Assembly: GCF_900101075.1 (NCBI RefSeq)
Contig: NZ_FNFY01000007.1
Span: 40,565-104,564, forward strand
DNA: 64,000 bases
Source of the DNA: Lacicoccus qingdaonensis
GTDB taxonomy: Bacteria; Bacillota; Bacilli; Staphylococcales; Salinicoccaceae
Direction: 5' to 3'
Under the pieces are notes generated by a model, which did not search any database, had not been told where the DNA came from, and saw nothing but the letters and a program-made list of their open reading frames with translations. Positions within the stretch are counted from its first letter, which is position 1; each line of letters starts with the position of its first letter. A program made the position numbers and the translations under genes. Positions 1 to 9,097 of this stretch are shown here, one piece after another.

Positions 1-1
1 A

Positions 2-877
2 AGACTTGATCTTGATGAAGCGCGTAAAATACTGGATGACATCAACAATAATGTGGATGATATTCTGGAACTCATCGAACTTGAAGTGAAGGCGAAAATC
101 AAAGTGGATGAGGACCAGCCGCTCGTCACAGATGAATTGTTCCATGCAAGAAATTCGAACTATACACTCAGAACCGAAATCCATTATTTGAAAGACCAGT
201 ATTATATAAATGATACAGATATCCACTCCATTCAAAAATTTGAGCATGAGATAGAAAGCCTGGTGGACATATATGATGAGATTGTCACCGAGATGTCCAG
301 GGCAAATGCCAGATACAGTGAAGTTGAAAACAGGATTTCCCATATCAAGGAACAGATCATCGGGATAAATGATGAGCAGGAGCAGATTCAGGAGCATCTG
401 GTCGACTTGAGGGATGATGCTGAAGAGGCTCGTGAAAATGCTTATTATATCCAGGATAAAAAAGAGAATATATACCGCAGGCTGGTCGGCTCAAATCTGC
501 CTGATGTACCCGAAAGGTTCGTCATATTGAAAAATGATCTTGATATCGATTTAAGAAACATCGAACAATACTTCAGTAAAAGACCTTTGAATGTACAGTA
601 CATCAAAGACAAAGTGAACCAGACCATGATTGAACTGAACAAGTTCGAGCAGGAATCATTTGAACTTCTGCGTGATGCAGAACTCACAGAAGTGATGATC
701 CAGTACGGCAACAGATTCAGAAGAGATGATCACGATTTTGATGCCGAGGCGCGTGAAGCGGAAAGGATGTTCCAGGAAAGCAGATATAAACGCTCGCTGG
801 AAATCATCAAGTCGGCACTTGAAAAAGTGGAGCCCGGCGCAGCAGACAAAATCGAAAATGAATATGACGACAAGTAG
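2..877 (+). CDS. ezrA: Septation ring formation regulator EzrA, C-terminal part
   Basis: The reading frame is already open at base 2, so the 5' part of the gene lies outside the window; about 291 codons remain of a family normally near 560-570 residues. The visible protein is almost entirely charged, heptad-patterned coiled coil with spectrin-like helices and no membrane segment, as expected for the cytoplasmic part of EzrA, which is anchored by an N-terminal helix and restrains FtsZ ring assembly. It ends just before nifZ, the order seen in Staphylococcus and Bacillus. Identification rests on the coiled-coil composition, the C-terminal length and the neighbours, not on a catalytic motif. Confidence 0.85.
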   Translation, partial: RLDLDEARKILDDINNNVDDILELIELEVKAKIKVDEDQPLVTDELFHARNSNYTLRTEIHYLKDQYYINDTDIHSIQKFEHEIESLVDIYDEIVTEMSRANARYSEVENRISHIKEQIIGINDEQEQIQEHLVDLRDDAEEARENAYYIQDKKENIYRRLVGSNLPDVPERFVILKNDLDIDLRNIEQYFSKRPLNVQYIKDKVNQTMIELNKFEQESFELLRDAELTEVMIQYGNRFRRDDHDFDAEAREAERMFQESRYKRSLEIIKSALEKVEPGAADKIENEYDDK

Positions 878-887
878 TTATTGAAGC

Positions 888-920
888 GACTTAGAATATA
901 ATATTCTAAGTCCTTTTACA
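888..920 (+). terminator. AT-rich hairpin between ezrA and nifZ
   Basis: A perfect 12-bp inverted repeat (GACTTAGAATAT, then its complement, around a single central A at 888-912) is followed by a short T-containing tract. It sits 10 bases after the ezrA stop and just before the nifZ ribosome binding site. A weak terminator or attenuating hairpin is plausible; the stem is AT-rich. Confidence 0.5.
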
Positions 921-936
921 TGAAAGGAGAAATTTG

Positions 937-2064
937 ATGCATTATTTTGATAATGCTGCCACGACGAAACCGGATGAACAAGCACTGAATACATTCAATA
1001 AAGTGAATCAGAACTATTATTTCAACACGGCAAGCATACACAGTGCAGGGCGGGACAGTGAAAAGCTTCTGGAAGCATCAAGGAAGCAGGTTCTGGATAT
1101 ATTCGGACTGCCGAATCATCATTGCGTTTTCACTTCAGGTGCGACAGAGAGCAATAATATCGCAATCCAGAGCACGCTCAACAGAAAGAAGAGATTCGGC
1201 AGCACGATTCTCATCAGCCAGCTTGAACATCCGAGTGTGATCAACGTCGTCGATCATTACAGATCAGAAGGGTTCAACGTGAAATTTATAAAAACGACTG
1301 AACAGGGCAGAGTCGATGTGGATCATTTAAGAAAACTGATGGATGAAGACGTCATTTTTGTCACTGTAATGGCTGTCAATAATATCGTCGGTGCGGTTCA
1401 GCCGATTCAGGAGATTGCAGAGATTCTGAAAGGATTTCCCAAAGCACACTTTCATGTTGATGCCACCCAGGCGGTCGGCAAGGTGGAAATCAATTATGAA
1501 AATGTCGATACGCTGAGTATTTCAGGACATAAATTTCACGGCGTAAAAGGTTCCGGTGCTTTGATCACCAGGGAATTGAAGACGATGCCGCCGATTTTCT
1601 TCGGAGGCGGGCACGAATATAATTTGAGAAGCGGTACGGTCAATCTGCCCGCGGTTGCGGCGATGGCCAAAGCTTTGAGGCTGAGTCATGAAAATACCGA
1701 TAATATCTCCGGTAAAATCGAAGAATACAACCAGTCGATCAGAAATGCTCTGGCAGAGCATCGATCAATCGTCATACAGCCGGGTGATGTTCCGCACATA
1801 TTAAATTTGTCATATGTGGGTGCGAAGGGTGAAGTCGCAGTGAATGCACTGTCTGAAAAGGGTATTATGGTATCGACGACGAGCGCATGTGCATCAAAGC
1901 TTGCAACGTTGAATGAAACACTGACAGCGATGGGACAGAGTGTGGATGTCATCAACGGCAGCATCCGGATTTCCATGTCGAAAGATACCGAAGAGAAAGA
2001 TGTCGATATGCTGATAAAGGGATTAAAAGAGGTATATGAAGAAATAGGAGATGTTTTAATATGA
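937..2064 (+). CDS. nifZ: Cysteine desulfurase, NifS family (ThiI partner)
   Basis: PLP-dependent enzyme that takes sulfur from cysteine and, in Bacillus, passes it to ThiI for 4-thiouridine in tRNA. Visible signatures are the cofactor region HVDATQAVGK, the Schiff-base lysine in SGHKFHG and the persulfide cysteine in TTSACAS. The length, 375 residues, is normal. The start is the ATG at 937, six bases after GAAAGGAGA; an in-frame TTG lies one codon upstream. It overlaps thiI by ATGA, which argues for translational coupling and for this paralogue being the dedicated ThiI sulfur donor rather than the general SufS. Confidence 0.9.
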   Translation: MHYFDNAATTKPDEQALNTFNKVNQNYYFNTASIHSAGRDSEKLLEASRKQVLDIFGLPNHHCVFTSGATESNNIAIQSTLNRKKRFGSTILISQLEHPSVINVVDHYRSEGFNVKFIKTTEQGRVDVDHLRKLMDEDVIFVTVMAVNNIVGAVQPIQEIAEILKGFPKAHFHVDATQAVGKVEINYENVDTLSISGHKFHGVKGSGALITRELKTMPPIFFGGGHEYNLRSGTVNLPAVAAMAKALRLSHENTDNISGKIEEYNQSIRNALAEHRSIVIQPGDVPHILNLSYVGAKGEVAVNALSEKGIMVSTTSACASKLATLNETLTAMGQSVDVINGSIRISMSKDTEEKDVDMLIKGLKEVYEEIGDVLI

Positions 2065-3263
2065 AATACGATCACATATTGATCCGCTACGGTGAAATGA
2101 CTTTAAAAAGCAGAAACAGAAAAATGTTCGTCAGTGCTCTGAGAAAAAGGATGAACAGAGCGCTAAGAGGCATGGATGTGCATATAAAATCGAACAGGGA
2201 CCGTGCCTACATTGTCATCAATGATGAGGATGCATACGAGGTCATTGATAAATTGAAACTCATCAGCGGCATTTTAAGCGTGTCGCCTGTAGTCAGAATA
2301 GATAAGACGGAAGAAGCGATGCAGGAAACTGCACTCCTTTTTGCAAATGATTTTGATGCAGATAAGACATTTAAAATAGAAGTCAAAAGGGGAGATAAGA
2401 CGTTTCATTTACAGACGCATGATATACAACATCTGCTCGGAGGACATATACTGGAAAATACAGACCATCTGACCGTCAATGTCAGGCAGCCCGATCACCA
2501 GATTACGGTTGAAGTGCGTCTGGATGCGATCTATATGTATCACGATTCAGTAAAATGTCTCGGCGGACTTCCGCTTGGAACCGGCGGCAAAAGCCTCCTG
2601 ATGCTTTCAGGCGGCATCGATTCGCCGGTGGCCGGTCTCGATATAATGAGAAAAGGTGTGGAAATCGAAGCGGTGCATTTCCATTCTCCGCCTTACACGA
2701 GTCCACAGGCGACGGATAAGGTCAAACAGCTCGTCGATATCATGAGCGGGCGGACAGGGTTCGATATTAAACTGCACATCGTGCCGTTTACAGAGCTCCA
2801 GACGACTTTATATGACCGCATACCGGACAATCTGTCTATGACTTCTACAAGACGGGTGATGCTGAGGATCGCAGAAAAACTGGCTGCAAAAATTGATGCG
2901 GAAGCGGTCATCAACGGGGAAAACCTCGGGCAGGTCGCTTCACAGACGCTGACAAGCATGTATGCAATCAATGAAGTGACGAACCTGCCGGTGCTAAGAC
3001 CACTGCTTACACTCGAGAAGAATGACATCGTCAATATGTCAAAGCGGTTCGGCACATATGAAACATCGATTCTGCCGTTTGAAGACTGCTGCACGATATT
3101 CAAGCCGAAGTCGCCGAAGACGAAACCGTCACTTGAAAAAGTGAAGCATTTTGAAGAGCGGGTGGATTTTGAACCGTTGATAGATAGAGCGGTCGCCGGT
3201 ATTGAAACATATACACCATCTGCGAATAAAGAGGCAGCTGCGGAATTTGAGGAATTATTATAA
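2061..3263 (+). CDS. thiI: tRNA 4-thiouridine synthase ThiI
   Basis: Sulfurtransferase that adenylates U8 of tRNA and installs sulfur. A THUMP-type RNA-binding region occupies roughly residues 60-165, and the PP-loop ATPase motif SGGIDSP lies near residue 184. At 400 residues it lacks the C-terminal rhodanese domain of enterobacterial ThiI, as usual in Firmicutes, so sulfur relay probably uses internal cysteines (one pair at FEDCCTIF near residue 343). Its ATG overlaps the nifZ stop. A strong hairpin terminator follows directly. Confidence 0.93.
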   Translation: MKYDHILIRYGEMTLKSRNRKMFVSALRKRMNRALRGMDVHIKSNRDRAYIVINDEDAYEVIDKLKLISGILSVSPVVRIDKTEEAMQETALLFANDFDADKTFKIEVKRGDKTFHLQTHDIQHLLGGHILENTDHLTVNVRQPDHQITVEVRLDAIYMYHDSVKCLGGLPLGTGGKSLLMLSGGIDSPVAGLDIMRKGVEIEAVHFHSPPYTSPQATDKVKQLVDIMSGRTGFDIKLHIVPFTELQTTLYDRIPDNLSMTSTRRVMLRIAEKLAAKIDAEAVINGENLGQVASQTLTSMYAINEVTNLPVLRPLLTLEKNDIVNMSKRFGTYETSILPFEDCCTIFKPKSPKTKPSLEKVKHFEERVDFEPLIDRAVAGIETYTPSANKEAAAEFEELL

Positions 3264-3271
3264 TGGACAAA

Positions 3272-3310
3272 AAAGAAACTTCCTGTTTTTTACAGGAAGT
3301 TTCTTTGTGT
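3272..3310. terminator. Bidirectional terminator, thiI / NAD kinase
   Basis: A 14-bp perfect stem (AAAGAAACTTCCTG with its complement, 3272-3306) around a short T-rich loop serves the convergent thiI and NAD kinase genes. It overlaps the last codons of the minus-strand gene, whose stop is at 3290-3292. Confidence 0.85.
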
Positions 3311-4090
3311 CTTATGCCAGAAAGTATTGTTCGGCAGTCTTAATGTTTTGATGATCCTGTCCGCCACACGGATCTGTACCTGTTCCGTATTCTGCAGGCT
3401 GAGTGCCTCATTATCCAAAGACATGATCGGGTAGTAATCTTTGCTCTTATCAATCATCAATGTCAACGGACGGTCTTTATTCAGCAGAAAGCTTGTACCG
3501 AGCGTACGGTATTTATTGTTGTTGACACTGGCGAGCTCTGTGACCTGGATGGCTTTCACCAGGGGGTCGACTACCGCACCGCCAAGGGATTTGTTATATC
3601 CTGTGGAGCCGGTCGGTGTACAGACAAGGACACCGTCGCCGTGGAATTGTTCAAATAAAAAGTCATCTATATAAACATCCATCATGATGGTTTTGACGAT
3701 GCTGGAACGGAGTGTGAACTCATTTAGACAGAAGCTCGGCTTGTTATCGTTGATCTTCACTTCAATCGCAGGATAATTGCGTACTTCCGTGTCTTCGGAA
3801 GTAAGTGCTTCTGAAATCAGGTGGCTGTTTTTATAATCGAAATCGACGTACATGTAATCATCTTCCTGAATTGCGATTCCTATATACACGCAGTCGTCCC
3901 TGAATCCGGTTTTTCTGACGGCCTGCAAAAACGTGCCGTCCCCTCCGATAGAAGCGATCAGATCCGCCTCTTCGCTCGTCTTCACTGTATGGATGCCCAT
4001 ATTATTAAATACTTCCATCAGGTCTTTTCTGATTCTCTCTGTATCTTTTCCAAAAGGGTCAAAGAAATAGACATTTTCAAACTTATTCAT
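3290..4090 (-). CDS. nadK: NAD kinase (second-type, PpnKB-like)
   Basis: ATP- or polyphosphate-dependent phosphorylation of NAD to NADP. The glycine-rich GGDGT motif with catalytic Asp at residue 51 is clear, as is the NE plus STGYNKSLGG diacylglycerol-kinase-like substrate region in the middle. At 266 residues it is typical. AAGGGG precedes the ATG at 4090. In Bacillus the equivalent place between thiI and sppA holds the second NAD kinase gene (ytdI), so this is probably that paralogue; the first would lie elsewhere. Transcribed divergently from sppA and convergently with thiI. Confidence 0.9.
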   Translation of the reverse strand: MNKFENVYFFDPFGKDTERIRKDLMEVFNNMGIHTVKTSEEADLIASIGGDGTFLQAVRKTGFRDDCVYIGIAIQEDDYMYVDFDYKNSHLISEALTSEDTEVRNYPAIEVKINDNKPSFCLNEFTLRSSIVKTIMMDVYIDDFLFEQFHGDGVLVCTPTGSTGYNKSLGGAVVDPLVKAIQVTELASVNNNKYRTLGTSFLLNKDRPLTLMIDKSKDYYPIMSLDNEALSLQNTEQVQIRVADRIIKTLRLPNNTFWHKTQRNFL

Positions 4091-4102
4091 GCTTACCGCC
4101 CC

Positions 4103-4158
4103 TTAATCCTATTTGACTGTACCATCTATATGTTATCATAATATTGGCATAGGATTAA
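4103..4158. promoter_or_regulatory. Divergent nadK/sppA control region with 9-bp inverted repeat
   Basis: TTAATCCTA (4103-4111) and TAGGATTAA (4150-4158) form a perfect inverted pair bracketing the intergenic space. Between them is a candidate sppA promoter, TTGACT at 4113-4118 and CATAAT at 4137-4142 with 18-bp spacing. The arms could be operator half-sites for one regulator of both genes. Function is inferred only. Confidence 0.4.
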
Positions 4159-4176
4159 ATATTAGGGAGTGTTTTT

Positions 4177-5181
4177 ATGAAGCGTATAATAGCGGCAGTA
4201 ATTGCTGCCACGCTGTTGGTTTTCGGTGTGTTCTTTTCAATTTTCACCAATTTATGGGCAAGTGATTTTCAGGAAACGGTCGATCAGTTTGCAGGAGGGG
4301 AGTTTCCGCCGACCCAGGTAGTGGAGCAGGGTGACCCGAACAGCAAAATTGCCATGATCAATATTGAAGGCACGATGGTGGATACTGGCAATCAGCAGAG
4401 CATGTTTGCGGCCCAGGAATACAATCACCAGCTGATCATCGAGTCTTTGAAACAGGTGATTGAAGACGACACCATTAAAGGCGTCCTGCTGAATGTGGAT
4501 TCACCGGGCGGCGGTGTATATGAATCAGCGGAAATACATAAATATCTTGTACAGGCCAAGGAAGCCGGCAAGGTCATTTACAGCTCGATGGGCGGTATGG
4601 CTGCTTCAGGCGGTTATTATGTGTCCGCACCTGCCGACCAGATTTTCGCATCTGAAGAAACGATGACGGGTTCCATCGGTGTCATCATGCAGTCGATAAA
4701 CTTCCAGCAGCTGGCTGAAGATCTCGGGATCGAGTTCAACAGTTATACCAGTGGTGATATGAAAGAGATGCTGAGTTCGACTAAAGACCCGACCGAAGAA
4801 GAGGAAAGATATGTTCAGGGCATGGTGGATTCCATGTTTGATGACTTTGTACAAGTGGTTGCAGACGGGCGCGGCATGAGTGAAGATGAAGTGAGGAATA
4901 TAGCGGATGGACGTATCTATCTCGGTGAAGAAGCAGTCGACAACGGACTTGTGGACCAGCTCGGCCATATTGAGGATGCGACAGCCGCATTGAAAGAAGA
5001 AGTCGGCGGCAATCCGCAAATAATCGAATATGGCTATGCCAACAATTTTGCAGGTTTGAATTTAAGTTACGGTGCAAAAAGCATCTTCGGAGAGCTGACG
5101 GGTCAGAATGATATCGCGCGTGTTGAACAGCTGATCAACAACCGTCAGGGACTCCAGCCTATGTACCTGTATGACAGATAA
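4177..5181 (+). CDS. sppA: Signal peptide peptidase SppA
   Basis: Membrane-anchored serine protease that degrades cleaved signal peptides and protects against membrane stress. An N-terminal hydrophobic anchor covers about residues 4-24. The S49 protease core shows VDSPGGG near residue 108, the nucleophile Ser144 in MAASGGYY and the general-base Lys196 in GDMKEML, spaced as in Bacillus SppA. The 334-residue size matches the short single-domain Gram-positive form. It is followed after 11 bases by the RDD gene, as sppA-yteJ in Bacillus, so the two are probably co-transcribed. Confidence 0.93.
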   Translation: MKRIIAAVIAATLLVFGVFFSIFTNLWASDFQETVDQFAGGEFPPTQVVEQGDPNSKIAMINIEGTMVDTGNQQSMFAAQEYNHQLIIESLKQVIEDDTIKGVLLNVDSPGGGVYESAEIHKYLVQAKEAGKVIYSSMGGMAASGGYYVSAPADQIFASEETMTGSIGVIMQSINFQQLAEDLGIEFNSYTSGDMKEMLSSTKDPTEEEERYVQGMVDSMFDDFVQVVADGRGMSEDEVRNIADGRIYLGEEAVDNGLVDQLGHIEDATAALKEEVGGNPQIIEYGYANNFAGLNLSYGAKSIFGELTGQNDIARVEQLINNRQGLQPMYLYDR

Positions 5182-5192
5182 GGAGGGATAAT

Positions 5193-5786
5193 ATGGAAAG
5201 TGCACAAAAAAATAATTTAAGATACCAGCCGGCAAAAAGTACTCTGGAAGATAAATTGGATTACATGTCCAGCGCATCTTTCATGAGCCGTGCAGTGGCA
5301 TTTATAATTGATGGCCTGGCCATCTGGGGACTGAGCCAGATTATCATTTATCCGCTCGTACAGGTCATAGGTATAGGGGATATCTATTTTCTGACACCGA
5401 TGCTGAGCATCGCAAACATCGCTTCAGGCGCACTTTATTTCCTGTACTTTATACTGATGACGTATTTCGCACAGGCGACGCTTGGTAAGATGATTACAGG
5501 CATTACGGTGGTCAGCGTGAATTCCGAAAAGCTGTCTTGGCCCCAGGTGATATTCCGCGAACTTGTAGGACGCTATATCAACAACTTTTTATGGTATCTG
5601 CCTTATCTGATGGTGCTGTTCCCCGAACGCCGTATCGGACTGCATGATTACTTTGCGGATACGTATGTGGTGAAGAATAGTTACTATCAGTATAAAAATG
5701 AAATTAAAGAGCGTATAATGAAAGATGAAGAAATTAAATATCAGGAGGATGATTTGTACAATGGTAGAAGTCACGTTTCAAGGTAA
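5193..5786 (+). CDS. yteJ: RDD-domain membrane protein (YteJ-like)
   Basis: Small integral membrane protein of 197 residues with an RDD domain: the helix beginning [17 protein letters not shown] (residues about 29-45), further helices, and the conserved [14 protein letters not shown] and [13 protein letters not shown] segments. The biochemical role of the family is unsettled; in Bacillus the orthologue works with SppA in resistance to antibacterial peptides. TAAGGAGGGATAAT precedes its ATG. Its last 26 bases overlap the start of tpx. Confidence 0.8.
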   Translation: MESAQKNNLRYQPAKSTLEDKLDYMSSASFMSRAVAFIIDGLAIWGLSQIIIYPLVQVIGIGDIYFLTPMLSIANIASGALYFLYFILMTYFAQATLGKMITGITVVSVNSEKLSWPQVIFRELVGRYINNFLWYLPYLMVLFPERRIGLHDYFADTYVVKNSYYQYKNEIKERIMKDEEIKYQEDDLYNGRSHVSR

Positions 5787-6258
5787 TCCGGTCACAGTCA
5801 GTGGTAACGAAGTCAAAGTAGGAGATACTGCACCTGATTTTACGGTATTAAACAACAGTCTGGAAGAAGTGAGCCTTTCCGATTATAAAGGGAAGAAAAA
5901 ATTGATCAGTGTGGTGCCTTCACTGGATACGGGTCTTTGCAGCACACAGACTAAAAAATTCAACGAGGATGCCGGCTCGGTGGACAACGCGGTCGTCATC
6001 ACCATTTCAAACGACTTACCGTTTGCACAGGCAAAATGGTGTGCAAATGAAGGCATTGATAATGCAATTACTCTCAGCGATCACAAAGATCTGTCATTCG
6101 GCAAAAACTACGGTACAGTGATGGATGAGCTGAGACTTCAGGCAAGAAGTGTGTTCGTCATTGATGAAAATGATAAAGTCGTTCATGTCGAATACGTTTC
6201 CGAAGGTACGAATCCGCCGGACTATGATGCAGCGGTGGACGCTTTAAAATCTTTATAA
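5761..6258 (+). CDS. tpx: Thiol peroxidase Tpx
   Basis: Atypical two-cysteine peroxiredoxin that reduces hydroperoxides using thioredoxin. The start is ATG 5761, after CAGGAGGATGATTTGTACA, giving the family's usual N-terminus (EVTFQGNPV) and 165 residues; a longer upstream reading does not match the family. Peroxidatic Cys60 is in [10 protein letters not shown] and resolving Cys94 in AKWCANEG. The gene overlaps the end of the RDD gene, so sppA-yteJ-tpx may form one envelope/oxidative-stress operon ending at the hairpin at 6282. Confidence 0.93.
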   Translation: MVEVTFQGNPVTVSGNEVKVGDTAPDFTVLNNSLEEVSLSDYKGKKKLISVVPSLDTGLCSTQTKKFNEDAGSVDNAVVITISNDLPFAQAKWCANEGIDNAITLSDHKDLSFGKNYGTVMDELRLQARSVFVIDENDKVVHVEYVSEGTNPPDYDAAVDALKSL

Positions 6259-6281
6259 GATATTTTATAATGTTTGAAAAG

Positions 6282-6313
6282 GGACTGTTCGACCTCGGGC
6301 AGTCCATATTTTT
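6282..6313 (+). terminator. Terminator after tpx
   Basis: GGACTG (6282-6287) pairs with CAGTCC (6300-6305) across a 12-base loop and is followed by an AT-rich, T-containing tail. The stem is short, so read-through into ytxK is possible. Confidence 0.55.
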
Positions 6314-6330
6314 ATGTGAGTGGGGATAAA

Positions 6331-7245
6331 ATGGCAAAGAGTAATTTGGAAGAAATCTATCAGTTGATTGTAGACGAAACAGAAGCTGTCCTGAAAGACA
6401 ACAGTGAGATTTCCAGAATTGAAGCATTGATGGAAGCTTTGCTGACACTTCAGATCGATGACGGTAAATATGAGTATGCAGATTTGAGGAAAGCGGTTCA
6501 ATTTGCTTATCTGTATCAGCTGAATGAAGAGAGTGTTCAGGCGAACCATCAGCTGACGCCGGATTCCATCGGATATCTGATAGCGCATCTGGTCGGTCTG
6601 TTCAAAGAGAAAGATCATATCAACCTGCTGGATGCCGGCAGCGGGACAGGTCATCTGTCCATGACGGTCAAGGAACATGTGGATCAGGTTGATTTTCACG
6701 GTGTCGAAGTGGACCCTGTACTGTCACGCTTCAATGTCGCATTGTGTGATTTTCTGAAAGTGCCGATGGATATATACCCACACAATATCATTGAGCCTGC
6801 AAAGCTCACAAAAGCGGATATTGCAATCGGTGATCTGCCGATCGGCTATTATCCTCTGCCGGCTGAAGGTTTTACAACGGCATTCAAAGAGGGAAAAAGT
6901 TTTGCGCATCTGCTGATGCTGGAAGCGGCGATGGGTCATGTCGAGGATGACGGCATCGGTATCTTTGTAGTACCTTCTAATATTCTTGAAGAAAATAATG
7001 AAACAATCAAAGAGTTTATATCAACAGAAGCGACATTGCTGATGTTTTTAAATTTACCGGACACTTTATTCAAAACAGAAAATATGCACAAATCCATTAT
7101 TGTATTGAAAAAAGGGTATAAACCGATAGAAGATATTGAAGTGCTGGTCGGTGATGTGCCGGATTTCAAAAATGCAGAACAGATGAAATTGTTCCTGGAT
7201 AGAACGAACACATGGTACGAAACTTATACTAGTAAGAAAAAGTAG
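6331..7245 (+). CDS. ytxK: Class I SAM-dependent methyltransferase (YtxK-like)
   Basis: Putative N6-adenine-type methyltransferase of 304 residues. SAM motif I is [10 protein letters not shown] and the catalytic-loop counterpart reads DLPIGYYP, a variant of the N/D-P-P-Y/F motif of DNA methylases. No restriction partner or target-recognition domain is present, and the gene sits directly before ackA as in Bacillus, where ytxK is core genome rather than a restriction system. The start is the ATG at 6331 after GTGGGGATAAA; an upstream in-frame ATG would place codons inside the terminator hairpin. Substrate unknown. Confidence 0.8.
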   Translation: MAKSNLEEIYQLIVDETEAVLKDNSEISRIEALMEALLTLQIDDGKYEYADLRKAVQFAYLYQLNEESVQANHQLTPDSIGYLIAHLVGLFKEKDHINLLDAGSGTGHLSMTVKEHVDQVDFHGVEVDPVLSRFNVALCDFLKVPMDIYPHNIIEPAKLTKADIAIGDLPIGYYPLPAEGFTTAFKEGKSFAHLLMLEAAMGHVEDDGIGIFVVPSNILEENNETIKEFISTEATLLMFLNLPDTLFKTENMHKSIIVLKKGYKPIEDIEVLVGDVPDFKNAEQMKLFLDRTNTWYETYTSKKK

Positions 7246-7253
7246 GTGGGATT

Positions 7254-8447
7254 GTGACGAAAATTATAGCGATGAATGCAGGGAGCTCCTCATTCAAATT
7301 TCAGCTTTTTGAAATGCCGGAAGAAGTTGAGATTGCAAAAGGTCTGGTTGAAAGAATCGGACTTGAAGGCGGTATATTTTCCGTAACTGTTGACGGCGAA
7401 AAGAAAGTCCAGGAGCGCGATTTTGATAACCATGAAGATGCCGTCAATGCCATGCTTGATGAACTGCTGAGATTAGAAGTGATTAATGATATTAATGACA
7501 TCATCGGGTCCGGCCACAGAGTGGTCCATGGCGGTGAAACATTTGAAGATTCAGTATTGATCACTGATGAAGTTGTGGAAAAAATTGATGAACTGAGTGA
7601 GCTTGCCCCATTACACAACCCTGCAAACCTGATGGGAATAAACGCATTCAGAGAGCAGCTGCCGGATGTTCCGCACGTTGCAGTATTCGACACATCATTT
7701 CATCAGTCGATGCCTGAAAGTTCATACCTATACAGTTTACCTTACAGTTATTATAAAGAGTACGGCATCAGAAAATACGGCTTTCATGGTACAAGCCATA
7801 AATATGTGACCGGCAGAGCGAGTGAAATGCTAGGCAGGCCGCTTGAAGAGCTGAGACTGATCAGCTGCCACCTTGGGAATGGCGCAAGCATCGCAGCAGT
7901 GAAGGGCGGCAAGTCCATCGATACTTCCATGGGGTTTACACCGCTTGCGGGAGTGACGATGGGCACGCGTTCAGGCAACCTCGACCCTGCATTGATCCCT
8001 TATATTATGAAGAAGACCGGAAAAACGGCAACAGAAGTGCTGAATGTACTGAATAAAGAATCCGGACTGCTCGGAGTCAGTGGTTTTTCCAGCGATTTAA
8101 GAGATATAGAAGAAGAGGCTAAAAACGGGAATTCACGTGCAGAGCTTGCACTGGATGTTTTTGGAGAAAGAATCCATAAGTATATGGGATCATACGCAAC
8201 CAGAATGGGCGGACTTGATGCGATTATCTTCACAGCAGGTGTGGGAGAGAACTCCGATGTCGTCAGAGCCAAAGTTGTTAACGGCCTTGAGTTCATGGGT
8301 GTTTATTTTGATGAAACGATGAATGATGTCAAAGGACAGGAGAAATTCATCAACCACCCATATTCACCGGTTAAAATTATAATCATCCCGACGAACGAAG
8401 AGCTGATGATTGCAAGAGATGTCATGAGAATTACAGGGATGGAATAA
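7254..8447 (+). CDS. ackA: Acetate kinase
   Basis: Converts acetyl phosphate and ADP to acetate and ATP, the energy-yielding step of overflow metabolism. The N-terminal phosphate-binding signature [13 protein letters not shown], the central FHGTSHKYV and HLGNGAS motifs, and the late FTAGVGENS motif are intact; 397 residues is normal. It starts with GTG at 7254, eight bases after the ytxK stop, preceded by AGGTGGG. Co-transcription with ytxK is likely. A strong terminator follows. Confidence 0.95.
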   Translation: MTKIIAMNAGSSSFKFQLFEMPEEVEIAKGLVERIGLEGGIFSVTVDGEKKVQERDFDNHEDAVNAMLDELLRLEVINDINDIIGSGHRVVHGGETFEDSVLITDEVVEKIDELSELAPLHNPANLMGINAFREQLPDVPHVAVFDTSFHQSMPESSYLYSLPYSYYKEYGIRKYGFHGTSHKYVTGRASEMLGRPLEELRLISCHLGNGASIAAVKGGKSIDTSMGFTPLAGVTMGTRSGNLDPALIPYIMKKTGKTATEVLNVLNKESGLLGVSGFSSDLRDIEEEAKNGNSRAELALDVFGERIHKYMGSYATRMGGLDAIIFTAGVGENSDVVRAKVVNGLEFMGVYFDETMNDVKGQEKFINHPYSPVKIIIIPTNEELMIARDVMRITGME

Positions 8448-8454
8448 AATTATC

Positions 8455-8489
8455 ACGTCTGTCAAACTTGTTTTGGCAGACGTTTTTTA
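8455..8489 (+). terminator. Terminator after ackA
   Basis: A 12-bp stem with one wobble pair starting ACGTCTG (8455) and closing CAGACGT (8483) is followed by a run of six T residues. Confidence 0.88.
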
Positions 8490-8608
8490 GTTTATGGAGA
8501 AATTGAGCGAGTATACAATTAACGATCAGTCATCTACGAGAATATGTAACATGGGCCTTGATATTATTGGAAAAACGTTTTCAAAATATTTTAAGAGAGG
8601 GTATGGAT

Positions 8609-8884
8609 ATGAATAGAGAAGAGATCGTTAATATGTTTGAGAAAAGTATAGATGTGGACAGTGCTGATGCCGAGCAGAATTATTCCGAATGCAGTAAGGT
8701 GCTTGATAGAATCCTTTTGGAAGTTGAAGATTATAAGAAAAGCCTGGAAGCAAAAGGTATAGAATTACACGTGAACCGAAGTGAAAAGAATCTGCAGGCG
8801 ACGGATTATGGCCTCGATACTGTAATCAATGTAGAGGGAATTAAAGAAAAAAATAGAAATTTTATTCAGAAAGAATATGGTTGA
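8609..8884 (+). CDS. Small hypothetical protein (91 aa)
   Basis: Not recognised. The predicted product is soluble, acidic and mostly helical, with no membrane segment or cysteine cluster. Two ATGs lie at 8603 and 8609; the latter is eight bases from the GAGAGG ribosome binding site and is preferred. The stop overlaps the start of the next small ORF, so the two are probably translationally coupled. The unit sits between the ackA terminator and the bidirectional terminator at 9069, and so forms an independent transcript. A gene of unknown function occupies a similar place in staphylococci, as far as I recall. Confidence 0.6.
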   Translation: MNREEIVNMFEKSIDVDSADAEQNYSECSKVLDRILLEVEDYKKSLEAKGIELHVNRSEKNLQATDYGLDTVINVEGIKEKNRNFIQKEYG

Positions 8885-9044
8885 ATTTGAACTGAAAGTC
8901 CGTGATACGGCTTATATTTTACCGGTGGATAAGGCGTCTGACGATGAGATTTATGTAGTGGAGGACACTCAGGAAATCAACAGCATGTCTTACGGTGAAT
9001 TCATCGATATGGTCATGCTGAAACTTCTGGGTGAAGAAGAATAA
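8877..9044 (+). CDS. Very small hypothetical protein (55 aa)
   Basis: A 55-codon frame beginning with ATG at 8877, eight bases before the end of the preceding gene, ending TAA at 9044. The product is acidic and starts MVEFELKVRDTAYILPVDKA. The overlap, same-strand arrangement and terminator downstream support a real coding unit; no ribosome binding site of its own is evident apart from coupling. Function unknown. Confidence 0.5.
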   Translation: MVEFELKVRDTAYILPVDKASDDEIYVVEDTQEINSMSYGEFIDMVMLKLLGEEE

Positions 9045-9068
9045 TAACCACAGGTTAAAGAAGACATT

Positions 9069-9096
9069 AAAAAAAGCCCCTTAGGGCTTTTTTGTT
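9069..9096. terminator. Bidirectional terminator
   Basis: AAAAAGCCC, a CTTA loop and GGGCTTTTTT form a compact hairpin with T-runs in both directions. It separates the small plus-strand pair from the convergent universal stress gene. Confidence 0.88.
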
Positions 9097-9097
9097 T

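Noticed and set aside
6266..6271. TATAAT between tpx and ytxK as a promoter
   Set aside because: No -35 is present, and transcription from it would enter the terminator hairpin at 6282 almost at once.
6331..7245. A restriction-modification system at ytxK
   Set aside because: There is no nuclease or specificity gene nearby, and the gene holds the conserved ytxK-ackA position of core genomes.
8566..8586. A cre-like site (GAAAAACGTTTTCA at 8570) before the 91-aa gene
   Set aside because: The core AAAACGTTTTCA is good, but the left arm is shifted by one base and no well-spaced promoter can be placed around it, so I do not list it as a site.
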